Below, in pieces: positions 51,422 to 60,078 of a DNA stretch of 64,000 nucleotides. Source of the stretch: JASGDB01 sp049841315 (lineage in GTDB: Bacteria; Bacteroidota; Bacteroidia; Flavobacteriales; Weeksellaceae); contig JASGDB010000014.1 in the NCBI GenBank assembly GCA_049841315.1, forward strand, positions 1 through 64,000, written 5' to 3'. The notes below the pieces were generated by a model that was given only the letters and a program-made list of their open reading frames with translations, had not been told where the DNA came from and did not search any database. Numbering within the stretch: the stretch's first letter is position 1; every line of letters begins with the position of its first letter. Position numbers and translations under genes: made by a program.

Positions 51422-52207
51422 ATGGATTTCACAATAAAAACAATGGCAGAATACGCTGCGGAAGGCAAATCCCCCGAAGTTTTGTTTTGGGTGGGTTGCG
51501 CCGGAAGTTTCGACGACAGAGCCAAAAAAATTACCCGCGCATTCTGCAAAATTCTGAATAAAATCGGGGTGGAATTTGCTGTTCTCGGTCAGGAAGAATC
51601 TTGCACTGGCGACCCTGCAAAGCGTGCCGGAAACGAGTTTGTCTTCCAAATGATGGCACTCACGAATATTGAAATTTTGAACGCTTACGACATCAAAAAA
51701 ATAGTAACCGCATGTCCGCATTGTTTCAATACTTTGAAAAATGAATATCCGGGATTAGGAGGAAACTACGAAGTGCTGCATCACACTCAATTCCTGAAAA
51801 ACCTGATGAACGAAGGACGACTAAAAATAGAAGGCGGAAGTTTCAAAGGAAAAAAAATCACGTTTCACGACCCGTGTTATCTCGGAAGAGCGAACGACGA
51901 ATACGAAGCGCCGAGAATTCTTTTGGAAAAACTCGATGCCGAACTCGTGGAAATGAAACGCTGCAAATCGAGCGGACTTTGTTGCGGAGCAGGCGGCGCA
52001 CAAATGTTCAAAGAACCGGAAAAAGGCGACAAAGACATCAACATAGAAAGAACCGAAGAAGCGCTTTCTTTTCAGCCAAAAGTGATTGCAACAGGCTGCC
52101 CGTTTTGCAACACGATGATGACGGACGGCGTGAAGCACTTCAATAAAAACAACGAAGTAGAAGTAAAAGATATTGTAGAACTTCTGGCGGAAGCCGAAGA
52201 TTTATAG
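51422..52207 (+). CDS. CCG-domain Fe-S protein (HdrB/GlpC-like)
   Basis: A 261-aa protein with two cysteine-rich CCG-type domains: CPHCFNTLKNEYP, FHDPCYLGR, then SGLCCGAGGAQMF and ATGCPFCNTMM. These bind non-cubane Fe-S clusters in heterodisulfide reductase and related oxidoreductases. It should pair with the membrane ferredoxin protein at 49457. The following 55-aa gene starts four bases after its stop, so an operon continues downstream. Confidence 0.92.
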   Translation: MDFTIKTMAEYAAEGKSPEVLFWVGCAGSFDDRAKKITRAFCKILNKIGVEFAVLGQEESCTGDPAKRAGNEFVFQMMALTNIEILNAYDIKKIVTACPHCFNTLKNEYPGLGGNYEVLHHTQFLKNLMNEGRLKIEGGSFKGKKITFHDPCYLGRANDEYEAPRILLEKLDAELVEMKRCKSSGLCCGAGGAQMFKEPEKGDKDINIERTEEALSFQPKVIATGCPFCNTMMTDGVKHFNKNNEVEVKDIVELLAEAEDL

Positions 52208-52210
52208 AAC

Positions 52211-52378
52211 ATGAAAAGAAAACCTGCTTATGTTCTTATTTGGGGAAGTATCATTTTGCTCGGAATCGACTTTTGGAATTACGGTCTGGAATTTTCCTCC
52301 GGAAGAATAATGAGAAATGCCTCTAATGTTTTATTAATAATTGTAGGTATAATTGCAATTAAAAATTCTAAAGAATGA
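52211..52378 (+). CDS. Small membrane protein, 55 aa
   Basis: ATG at 52211 opens a 55-codon frame encoding MKRKPAYVLIWGSIILLGID ... LLIIVGIIAIKNSKE, with two hydrophobic segments. Its TGA overlaps the ATG of the next gene (ATGA), and it begins four bases after the CCG-protein stop, so it is embedded in an operon and is probably translated. No family recognised. Confidence 0.72.
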   Translation: MKRKPAYVLIWGSIILLGIDFWNYGLEFSSGRIMRNASNVLLIIVGIIAIKNSKE

Positions 52379-52866
52379 AAATACAGGAATCCGAAATTAT
52401 AGAAACCAACGATTACAGGGTGATTATTTATCCTGCTTCAAGACCTTTTACAGCAAAAGAATCCAAAACCATCTCAGAAAAACTGTTTGATTTTCTGGCA
52501 ACTTGGGCGGCGCACGGAAAACCGCTTTCCTCTTCTTTTAAAATAGAAAAAAATCAGTTTATCATCATTTGTATAGACGAAGAAAAAGAAGCTGCTTCGG
52601 GATGTTCCATTGACTCTTTGAGTGGATTGATGAGAGAACTCGACAGAGAATTCAATCTTGGGCTTTTTGACAGGATGAAAGCCAGCTTCATAGAAAACGG
52701 CGAAGTGAAAACACTTCGGTTACAAGATTTCAAATCTCAACTGAAAAACGGCGAAATATCAAAAAATATAGAGGTTTTTGATTTTTCAAAATCTACTTAT
52801 GTGAATTTCCTGTCCGATTTTCTGCTTCCGCTGAACAGAAGTTGGGCGGGAATGTATGTGGAATAA
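52375..52866 (+). CDS. Conserved Bacteroidota hypothetical protein
   Basis: A 163-aa cytoplasmic protein (FLATWAAHGKPLSSSFKIEKNQF ... DEEKEAASGCSIDSLSGLMREL by segments ... NRSWAGMYVE). It matches a family that some databases label ABC transporter ATPase, but no Walker motif is visible, so that name is misleading. It is the last gene of the Fe-S operon and ends in a strong bidirectional hairpin. Function unknown. Confidence 0.82.
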   Translation: MKIQESEIIETNDYRVIIYPASRPFTAKESKTISEKLFDFLATWAAHGKPLSSSFKIEKNQFIIICIDEEKEAASGCSIDSLSGLMRELDREFNLGLFDRMKASFIENGEVKTLRLQDFKSQLKNGEISKNIEVFDFSKSTYVNFLSDFLLPLNRSWAGMYVE

Positions 52867-52880
52867 AATCGGATAAAAAC

Positions 52881-52921
52881 AATCAAAAATCTTTCAATTT
52901 AAAACTGAAAGATTTTTGATT
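52881..52921. terminator. Bidirectional terminator, 16-bp perfect stem
   Basis: AATCAAAAATCTTTCA and TGAAAGATTTTTGATT are exact complements around a nine-base loop, between convergent genes. Confidence 0.9.
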
Positions 52922-52923
52922 TG

Positions 52924-53727
52924 TCAGAATTTTTGATTTTTTAATCCTATTTGAAAAATAGTGTCCGGATTTTCCATAACATCAAAAACTGTTGCCGGCA
53001 GTTTTTCTTTTATGAAAACAGCGCACATTGTATTTTTAGGGTGATATAAAAACCGATGATTTTCTTTATTAGTTCCGTCCAGAATTGCCTGAAAAACTTC
53101 GTAGCGGATTTTTTGCGGATTATAAGCGTAATCGTGCCACACCACAATAGAATTTTCGTGAAGGAGATGAGCAAAAACTTTTTTGGTATCATTCAGAACC
53201 ATTTCGTAAGTATGGTCTCCGTCAATGAAGATTAAATCGTATTTTTTCTGAAGTCCGGCGAAGTCAAAATTTTTAGTATTGCCGTGAAGATGAAGAATTT
53301 TGGGGTTTCTTTTGGAGAGAATTCCGTGCAGTTCCACATATTTGGGATTCCAGCCCATTGCTTTCATTTCTTCTTCGGAAAGGTTGAGGGTATTGCAGTC
53401 ATCGATTTCCTTTGCTACATTGAAGACGCTTTCGCCACGCCATGTCCCGATTTCAAAATATGAATTAACCTCCTTTCTTTTAGCAAGTGTTACGAGAAGC
53501 TGTAAATCGGTAATCATGGAACTGCCATCCAGAAGAAAAGTTTCTACAATCTCCGCAGGCTGATGCAAATCTTTTATTTCAATTTGAGGTAAAGCAAATA
53601 AATTAGGGTATTTTTGTAAAAACTTTCTTTTTCTGATATCATTGTCATTCAGAATGATATTGATTAAACTCGGCTGTTGGAGCAGGATTCGGAAAAAAGA
53701 AAGAAATTTTTTAATTTTAACAGACAT
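52924..53727 (-). CDS. Class I SAM-dependent methyltransferase
   Basis: A 267-aa methyltransferase of the Methyltransf_24 type. The SAM-binding segment is YFEIGTWRGESVFNVAKEI (motif I) followed by DLIFIDGDHTYEMV and VWHDYAY, typical of cephalosporin-hydroxylase-like and sugar O-methyltransferases. It lies divergent to and 40 bp from a glycosyltransferase, so it may modify a surface glycan; that is inference. Confidence 0.85.
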   Translation of the reverse strand: MSVKIKKFLSFFRILLQQPSLINIILNDNDIRKRKFLQKYPNLFALPQIEIKDLHQPAEIVETFLLDGSSMITDLQLLVTLAKRKEVNSYFEIGTWRGESVFNVAKEIDDCNTLNLSEEEMKAMGWNPKYVELHGILSKRNPKILHLHGNTKNFDFAGLQKKYDLIFIDGDHTYEMVLNDTKKVFAHLLHENSIVVWHDYAYNPQKIRYEVFQAILDGTNKENHRFLYHPKNTMCAVFIKEKLPATVFDVMENPDTIFQIGLKNQKF

Positions 53728-53767
53728 TTTGTGACTTCTTTAAAGAGATTCACAAATATACTTATAA

Positions 53768-54901
53768 ATGGAAACTTTGAAAAAGAAAAACATCCTCTTT
53801 ATTTCGTCCTGGTATCCGAATAAGCTGGAACTTACGAACGGAAATTTCGTGCAGCGTCATGCTGAGGCGGTTTCTATGCTTCATCATGTGGAAGTTCTTC
53901 ACAGTATCGGGGATTTTAATCAGAGAGAAAAATTTATTTTTGATGATAAAATCATCAACGGAATACGGACTTTGATTGTTTATTATAAAAACACTAAAAA
54001 TCCGGTTCTGAATTTTATCAGGAGGATGAAAGCCTATTCTTTAGGTTTTAAAAAAATGAATAAGCCGGATTTAGTCCATGCCAATGTTCATCATAACAGT
54101 ATGATGTTTGCGGTTTACCTGAAAAAAAGATTTAAAATTCCTTTTGTCATAACGGAACATTGGACAGCTTTGCGGAAAATTAATGAAAATAAAACTTCCA
54201 AAGGCATCAAAATGACAGCACGGACTATAGGAAATCACGCTTCCAAAATTCTTCCGGTAAGTAAGGATTTGGCATCAGGACTTCGGAATTTAGGGATGCG
54301 TACGTCTATGAAAGTTATCCCGAATGTAGTGGACACTTCTTTGTTTTCTCCAAAAAAAACAGAAAATAAAGAATTTACATTTATACATGTTTCCAATTTA
54401 ATTCCCCGGAAAAACCCTGAAAAAATTCTGAATGTTGCACTAAAACTTTTAGAAAAAGGCTATGTTTTCAGATTGCAGATAGGCGGGGACGGAGATATTT
54501 CAAAGATAAAAGATATTGCGAAAAAATCTGATTATCAGGACAAAATAGAAATTTTTGGAATTCAGACACTGCCCGAAATAGCAGACAGAATGAGGCGGTC
54601 GGATTGCTTTATATTATTCAGCGATGATGAAAATCAGCCGTGCGTAATCGCAGAAGCATTCGCGAGCGGAATAAAAGTGATTTCGACGAATGTGGGTGGT
54701 ATTTCAGAGTTTTTTCCTGAAAATGCCGGAATATTATTGGATAGTGTTGATGAAAATTTGCTGGAAGCAGCAATGATTCATTTACTGGAAAACAAGGATT
54801 CGGATTCTGAATTTTTGGTGAATTATGCCAATTCCGTTTTTTCGGAAAAAACAATAGCAGAGGAATATTCTAAAATTTATTCAGAAGTATTAGAAAAATG
54901 A
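53768..54901 (+). CDS. Glycosyltransferase family 4
   Basis: A 377-aa GT4-type transferase. The N-terminal acceptor half (FISSWYPNKLELTNGNFVQRH) and the donor half are clear, with FTFIHVSNLIPRKNPEKI, LQIGGDG, and the E-x7-E motif in ENQPCVIAEAFASGIKVIST with VGGISE. It should add a sugar to a lipid-linked glycan. Its TGA overlaps the ATG of the asparagine-synthase-like gene, and the flippase follows, forming a tight three-gene unit. Confidence 0.93.
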   Translation: METLKKKNILFISSWYPNKLELTNGNFVQRHAEAVSMLHHVEVLHSIGDFNQREKFIFDDKIINGIRTLIVYYKNTKNPVLNFIRRMKAYSLGFKKMNKPDLVHANVHHNSMMFAVYLKKRFKIPFVITEHWTALRKINENKTSKGIKMTARTIGNHASKILPVSKDLASGLRNLGMRTSMKVIPNVVDTSLFSPKKTENKEFTFIHVSNLIPRKNPEKILNVALKLLEKGYVFRLQIGGDGDISKIKDIAKKSDYQDKIEIFGIQTLPEIADRMRRSDCFILFSDDENQPCVIAEAFASGIKVISTNVGGISEFFPENAGILLDSVDENLLEAAMIHLLENKDSDSEFLVNYANSVFSEKTIAEEYSKIYSEVLEK

Positions 54902-56544
54902 AAAAAGGCTTCTCCATTACAATTTCAGAGCAAAATACAGATATACAATCTTTTATTTCAAAAGATTACGATAATTTTTATTTTCAATCTGAGCCGTTTG
55001 ATTTTCTTATTGAGGGCGTTCTTCTCAACAAAAAAAAACTGCTTCATGAGTTTGCCCTGAAAGACTTTGAAACCTTAATCCGTGAGTTGTACTTCAGGAA
55101 AAAGGAACAAATAATCAAAGAATTTGAAGGAGAATTCCGGGGATTTATCTATGATAAAACCAGTCATAAAATTTTTGTTTTCACCAATGCAACTTCCACT
55201 CAGAGAGTTTTTTACGGAAAATCTGGCAATCAGATTTTTATTGACACAAGCCTCATAAGGCTGAATGAAAATCTGAAAAATTCTGGAACAAAATCCGAAC
55301 CGGATATAGGTGCGGTGTATCAGATTTTGGGCATCGGAAATATGCTGGAGAACAAAACCATTTTAAAAAACGTATATAAGATTCTTGACGGGCACTATCT
55401 TGAGATAGATTGTAACATGTTGATTTATAGCGAAAAAGAGCATTTTAATTTTTTTAATAAAGAATACTTCAGCAAGTCAAAAGAAACAGCCAGAAAAAAA
55501 ATCCACGAGATATTTTCCGAAGCCGTTTTGATGGAATATGAAAAAGATGAAGAGTTCGAAACCAATCATCTTTCCCTTTTAAGCGGAGGTCTGGACAGTC
55601 GTGTTGCGATGCTGTATGCTCTTAAAAACAAAAAAATCCCCGATAATGTTTTGTGTTTTTCACAATCGGGATATTTTGACGAAAGGATTTCCCGAAAAAT
55701 TTCAGAGGATTTTTCACTCCATTATGAGTTTGTTCCTTTGGACGGAGGAACTTTTCTGAAAAAAATAGACCATTTGACGGAACTCTCCGAAGGCCTGGTT
55801 TTTTACACCGGCGGAATCCACGTGCACTACGCAGTGGAAAAAATGCAGTATGATAATTTTTCGCTTTTTCACAGCGGACAAATCGGCGACGGTGTTTTGG
55901 GAGGATTCAATTCTGTTCCCGAACGCAAAAAACCTTCTTATTTCAAAATCGTATCCAACAAAGAATTTCTCCCGAAAATAGAACACACTCTGAACGAAAG
56001 CATAAAAAACTATGAAACGGAGGAAGTATTTCTCATGAGAAATGTGGCATTCAACCGAACATTGTTCGGCGCACACGTTCTTCAGCAGAAACGGTATCAG
56101 ACTTCGCCGTTCATGTATAAGGATTTTCTGAAATTTGCTGTTTCGCTTCCCGAAAAATGGAAATTCAATCACCGTTTTTATCTGGAATGGATAAGGGAAT
56201 ATTGTGAAGAAGCTACACAATACCGATGGGAACGCACTTTGATGAATCCGGATGCAAAATGGAAAACAAATTTCGGGGACAAAGTAATGAAAAGAGGTTT
56301 CAAAATTCTGAACGAAAAAATACTGAACACTCCGCAGAAAACAAGTATGTATCCGTATCAGTTTTATTTTGACAATGAGCCGGAAATCAGGAAATATTAT
56401 CAACAGTATTTTGATGAAAATATCCATAGAATAGAATCGTATCCTGAGCTTTACGAAGATGTTTTTCATCTTTTTTCTTCCGGAAGGTTTCATCATAAAT
56501 CACAAGCTGTTAATATTTTGTCCATTTTTAAACTGTATTTTTAG
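54898..56544 (+). CDS. Asparagine-synthase-like protein without glutaminase nucleophile
   Basis: A 548-aa protein of the asparagine synthetase B fold. The C-terminal synthetase domain has the PP-loop SLLSGGLDSRVAM (near residue 230). The N-terminal glutaminase-like domain (EFEGEFRGFIYDK, ATSTQRVFYG) is recognisable, but the protein begins MKKGFS with no Cys2, so glutamine hydrolysis is not expected. Such proteins in glycan clusters are thought to amidate a sugar acid or peptide using ammonia or another amine. It is encoded between a glycosyltransferase (4-bp overlap) and a flippase (stop and start adjacent). Confidence 0.88.
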   Translation: MKKGFSITISEQNTDIQSFISKDYDNFYFQSEPFDFLIEGVLLNKKKLLHEFALKDFETLIRELYFRKKEQIIKEFEGEFRGFIYDKTSHKIFVFTNATSTQRVFYGKSGNQIFIDTSLIRLNENLKNSGTKSEPDIGAVYQILGIGNMLENKTILKNVYKILDGHYLEIDCNMLIYSEKEHFNFFNKEYFSKSKETARKKIHEIFSEAVLMEYEKDEEFETNHLSLLSGGLDSRVAMLYALKNKKIPDNVLCFSQSGYFDERISRKISEDFSLHYEFVPLDGGTFLKKIDHLTELSEGLVFYTGGIHVHYAVEKMQYDNFSLFHSGQIGDGVLGGFNSVPERKKPSYFKIVSNKEFLPKIEHTLNESIKNYETEEVFLMRNVAFNRTLFGAHVLQQKRYQTSPFMYKDFLKFAVSLPEKWKFNHRFYLEWIREYCEEATQYRWERTLMNPDAKWKTNFGDKVMKRGFKILNEKILNTPQKTSMYPYQFYFDNEPEIRKYYQQYFDENIHRIESYPELYEDVFHLFSSGRFHHKSQAVNILSIFKLYF

Positions 56545-57792
56545 ATGGGAAGCCTTGCTGATTTTTTGAAAAAATTCTTTCTCAACAAAGGACATCACGT
56601 TTTTGTTTCACTGCTGATTGCGAAAATCTGTGCATTCCTTGGAGCTCTTTTTATCATCCGGATTCTGCCCGAATCGGAATTTGGCACGACGAGCATTGCA
56701 GCGTCTGTCTTTGCGGTTTTCGCTCCGTTCAGTGGTTTCGGCTCACAGCAGAGTTTGCTGCGCTTCGGTTCTGTAATCAATGATATTTCGGAGAAAAAAT
56801 CGCTCTCCCGGTATCTTTTTTTGAAAGGATTCGGTTATCAGGTTTTGCTGGCATTTATCTTTTTGGGCATCAGTTTTTTCTATATCAGAAAATATGAAGA
56901 CATTTTACTTATGTTTCTGTTTTTTGCAGTCAGATTGATAGGTTTTTATTTTTTTAATCACATCCAGTCCGAACTAAGAATCCTCGGAAACAACCGTGAA
57001 TTTGCGAGAGTAAACAACGTTGTGAATATTTCCGGAGTTGTGCTGCTTCTGGTGCTTTCCTTTTTTTTCGGGCTTAAGGGTTATCTTTTTGCCATTGCCA
57101 TTACGCCGTTTTTATCATTATTTTGGTATAAAAAAGAAAACAGGTCTTCCGATGCCGAAAATTTCAGTTTTGCCCAAAAAGAAATATGGAATTACGGGCT
57201 TCATGCTGCTGGTACGGCTCTGCTCTCTGATATGCTTTTTTCTGCTGATGTTCTGCTGCTCAGTTTTCTGATGGATGAAACAGCAGTTGCCAATTACAAA
57301 ACAGCGCTTCTTATCCCTTCCAATATTACATTTCTGGCACTTACTTTTTTGCAGACGGATTTTCCTGTAATTGCCGGAAATTATCAGAATAAAGAGTATC
57401 TTAAAAATTATATTTTTAATTATTATAAAATTTTTATTCCGATAACAGTAATTATTTTTGGTACAAGCTGTATTTTCAGCAGAGAAATTCTCACCTTGTT
57501 TTTCGGAAGCAGATATCAGGACAATACTTACATTTTTGTTATTCTTTCGGGTGCATTCTGTCTCAATATGCTGTTCAGGAATCTTTACGGGAATATGCTT
57601 TCCGCAGTCGGAGTCATGAAAGCAAATACGACTGTTTCTACACTTGCAATTCTACTCTTGGTTATTCTTTCATTGATAATCGTTCCGGAATACGGCATTA
57701 ACGGAATGGCGTTTTCAATGGCTTTATCTTTAATTTTCACGGGTTTTGCCACAATGTTTTATTTTATACGATACATCCGAAAACTGAAATAA
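56545..57792 (+). CDS. Oligosaccharide flippase (Wzx/MATE-like)
   Basis: A 415-aa membrane protein with about 12 predicted helices of the polysaccharide transporter/flippase family (for example LIAKICAFLGALFIIRILPE-SEFGT, where family members have the LG-x-EEFG pattern). It should move a lipid-linked oligosaccharide across the cytoplasmic membrane. It starts directly after the stop of the asparagine-synthase-like gene. A small lipoprotein gene follows 13 bp downstream. Confidence 0.9.
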   Translation: MGSLADFLKKFFLNKGHHVFVSLLIAKICAFLGALFIIRILPESEFGTTSIAASVFAVFAPFSGFGSQQSLLRFGSVINDISEKKSLSRYLFLKGFGYQVLLAFIFLGISFFYIRKYEDILLMFLFFAVRLIGFYFFNHIQSELRILGNNREFARVNNVVNISGVVLLLVLSFFFGLKGYLFAIAITPFLSLFWYKKENRSSDAENFSFAQKEIWNYGLHAAGTALLSDMLFSADVLLLSFLMDETAVANYKTALLIPSNITFLALTFLQTDFPVIAGNYQNKEYLKNYIFNYYKIFIPITVIIFGTSCIFSREILTLFFGSRYQDNTYIFVILSGAFCLNMLFRNLYGNMLSAVGVMKANTTVSTLAILLLVILSLIIVPEYGINGMAFSMALSLIFTGFATMFYFIRYIRKLK

Positions 57793-57805
57793 CTATCTTT
57801 ACACC

Positions 57806-58306
57806 ATGAAAAATATATTTTTCGGTTCGCTGATTGTATTTTTTGCATTTCTGAGCTGCGGAAGTGAAGAGCCGGACGGTCAGTACATCGACCAGATTGT
57901 TCATCTCTATATCGATTCTGCCGGACAGGATATGCTGAATTCCAATATTTCCGGTTCTTATACTGCGGTTACCATGAACGATGAATACGGAACTACGGAT
58001 AGTGCTCCGGTGTCGGTTTCCATAAAATCGGATGCAGATACGGTCCGCTATATCGAATATGTTGCAGGAGCAAAAAGAATTCTTGTAGATTCTTCGGATG
58101 TGAACAACAAAATTTATCAGTCAAAAATTTCCCTTACACTGACCAGAAAGGTGAATGACACACTAAATTCCACTTTCAGCGACATCCTGATACTGAATTA
58201 CCGCTACACTCCGGATGTTTTTCAACTCCAAGAAGCCTATTACAATAATCAACTGGTTTTTACCAAAACCGCAGGGCAGCCGAATATCGTTAAAGTCATA
58301 AAATAA
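57806..58306 (+). CDS. Hypothetical lipoprotein
   Basis: A 166-aa lipoprotein with lipobox FLSC (Cys18) and a beta-rich remainder without a family I recognise. It lies 13 bp after the flippase gene, so it is probably the last gene of the glycan unit, although the product might be unrelated to glycan assembly. Confidence 0.78.
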   Translation: MKNIFFGSLIVFFAFLSCGSEEPDGQYIDQIVHLYIDSAGQDMLNSNISGSYTAVTMNDEYGTTDSAPVSVSIKSDADTVRYIEYVAGAKRILVDSSDVNNKIYQSKISLTLTRKVNDTLNSTFSDILILNYRYTPDVFQLQEAYYNNQLVFTKTAGQPNIVKVIK

Positions 58307-58410
58307 TCCTTAAATTTGCAAAATCAGTCAGCGGTTAAGAATCATTGGTTTTAAAAGATAAATCTGATTTCCGAAACTCTGAATTTTTGAATTTTGAACA
58401 TTGAATCAAT

Positions 58411-59682
58411 ATGTTACAAGTTAATTTTTTACGCGAAAACAAAGAGCGCGTTCTTGAAGGTTTAAAGAAAAGAAATTTCGGCAGTCCGGAGCTTGTGGAA
58501 CAAGCGATTGCTTTGGATGAACAGAGAAAAAAAATCCAGTTCGATTTGGATGAAAATCTGGCGCAGATGAACAAAATCTCGAAAGAAATCGGGATGCTGA
58601 TGAAAGAAGGCAAAAAAGACGAAGCCGAAACCGCAAAAACCAGAACGGCAGAATATAAAGAAAATTCCCAAACGCTTCAGCAGAATCTGAAAGAAGTGGA
58701 AGACCGGCTTTTGCAGGTTTTGTATCTCATTCCTAACATTCCTTATGAAAAGGTAAAAGCAGGCGTTTCTGCAGAGGATAATGAAATTGTATTCCAGTCT
58801 CATGATGTTCAGGGATTGGGCGAAGGCAATATTCCGCACTGGGAACTTGCGAAAAAATACAATCTCATCGATTTTGAACTCGGCGTGAAAATCGCAGGTG
58901 CAGGCTTCCCCGTTTATCTTGGAAAAGGTGCGAGATTGCAAAGAGCTTTAGTGCAATATTTTTTAGATAAAAACACGGATGCCGGCTATCTGGAAGTGAA
59001 TCCGCCGCACGTGGTGAACGAAGCATCGGGATACGGAACAGGACAGCTTCCCGATAAAGAAGGACAGATGTATTACATCGGAGAAGACGATTTGTACCTG
59101 ATTCCTACGGCAGAAGTTCCGGTAACGAATATTTACCGTGATGTGATTCTGGATGAAAGAGAACTTCCGGTAATGAACACGGCGTTTTCACAATGCTACA
59201 GGAGAGAAGCGGGAAGCTACGGCGCACACGTTCGCGGTCTGAACCGACTTCACCAGTTTGAAAAAGTGGAAATCGTAAGGATAGAAAAACCGGAAAATTC
59301 ATACACTGCTTTAGAAGAAATGGTGGAACACGTGAAAAGTATTCTTGTCGACCTTGAACTTCCGTTCAGAATCCTCAGATTATGCGGTGGCGATATGGGC
59401 TTTACTTCTGCGATGACCTACGATTTTGAAGTATGGAGTGCGGCGCAGGAAAAATGGCTGGAAGTATCTTCCGTTTCCAATTTTGAAACCTTTCAGGCAA
59501 ACCGTTTGAAATGCCGTTTCAAAGGCGGAGAAGGCAAAGCACAGCTGGTTCACACCCTGAACGGTTCCGCAATGGCACTGCCCCGAATTATGGCTGCCTT
59601 ATTAGAAAACAACCAAACTCCGGAGGGGATTAAACTTCCTAAGAAAATTGCGGAATATGCGAGGTTTGAGGTGATTTGCTGA
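58411..59682 (+). CDS. serS: Seryl-tRNA synthetase
   Basis: A 423-aa class II synthetase charging tRNA-Ser. The N-terminal ~110 residues form the coiled-coil arm (FLRENKERVLEGLKKRNFG ... LNPxx-like VEDRLLQVLYLIPNIP). Motif 2 is FSQCYRREAGSYG with RGLNRLHQFEKVEI, and motif 3 is LNGSAMALPRIMAALLEN. A TAAATTTG box lies at 58311-58318, giving a leader of ~90 bases without a visible regulatory structure. A weak terminator follows. Confidence 0.97.
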   Translation: MLQVNFLRENKERVLEGLKKRNFGSPELVEQAIALDEQRKKIQFDLDENLAQMNKISKEIGMLMKEGKKDEAETAKTRTAEYKENSQTLQQNLKEVEDRLLQVLYLIPNIPYEKVKAGVSAEDNEIVFQSHDVQGLGEGNIPHWELAKKYNLIDFELGVKIAGAGFPVYLGKGARLQRALVQYFLDKNTDAGYLEVNPPHVVNEASGYGTGQLPDKEGQMYYIGEDDLYLIPTAEVPVTNIYRDVILDERELPVMNTAFSQCYRREAGSYGAHVRGLNRLHQFEKVEIVRIEKPENSYTALEEMVEHVKSILVDLELPFRILRLCGGDMGFTSAMTYDFEVWSAAQEKWLEVSSVSNFETFQANRLKCRFKGGEGKAQLVHTLNGSAMALPRIMAALLENNQTPEGIKLPKKIAEYARFEVIC

Positions 59683-59703
59683 TTTGAGAAACATGACAAA
59701 AAA

Positions 59704-59732
59704 CCGCAAAAATATTGCGGAAATTTTTTATT
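59704..59732 (+). terminator. serS terminator
   Basis: CCGCAA and TTGCGG pair around AAATA, followed by AAATTTTTTATT. Confidence 0.65.
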
Positions 59733-59892
59733 CTATAAACCAAATCGTTCGTTGTTTTTCAATGATGTTTTTATCTATGGAAATTTCAAATTCCTTAGAA
59801 AAAGCGTCGTAAAATTTAACTTTTGCTTTTCTTTTTTCTCCTTTTTTGAAGTATGGATAAGCGGAAATTAAATTTTGGCTAAAGCCTTTTTG
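59728..59892 (-). pseudogene. Remnant of an unidentified gene (3' end only)
   Basis: On the minus strand a 54-codon frame ends with a TAA at 59728-59730. It has natural protein character (ISAYPYFKKGEKRKAKVKFY, then DAFSKEFEISIDKNIIEKQR, then TIWFIE). It has no start codon. Upstream it runs into a GGCTTTAGCC-type intergenic palindrome and then a stop, so the 5' part has been lost or replaced by a repeat. The source family is not recognised. The rest of the 396-bp gap (to 60078) holds repeats and the gdhA terminator. Confidence 0.6.
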
Positions 59893-59935
59893 CTATTGCC
59901 TCTTTTATAAATGGGCTAAAGCCCATTCCTATTGA
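59873..59935. repeat. GGGCTAAAGCCC-type palindromic repeats
   Basis: Two palindromes, GGCTAAAGCC (59876-59886) and GGGCTAAAGCCC (59913-59925 region), lie about 40 bp apart in the serS-gdhA gap, followed by ATTCCTATTGATG. This pattern recurs between genes in related genomes (general knowledge). Confidence 0.6.
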
Positions 59936-60010
59936 TGTTTTACCAATATCAATTATATGCCTAATTCAATTATCTTTTTTCAAAGGTATAACATTTCCAC
60001 CTGAAAAATA

Positions 60011-60053
60011 AAACAACAATCTCCGAAAGAAAAATCTTCGGAGATTGTTGTTT
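60011..60053 (-). terminator. gdhA terminator, 17-bp perfect stem
   Basis: AAACAACAATCTCCGAA and TTCGGAGATTGTTGTTT are exact complements. On the minus strand a T-rich run follows. Confidence 0.9.
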
Positions 60054-60078
60054 AGAATTTATATTATTTCAATTCAGC

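Noticed and set aside
52375..52866. ABC transporter ATPase label for this conserved family
   Set aside because: No Walker A, signature or Walker B motif is visible; the name appears to be a propagated annotation.
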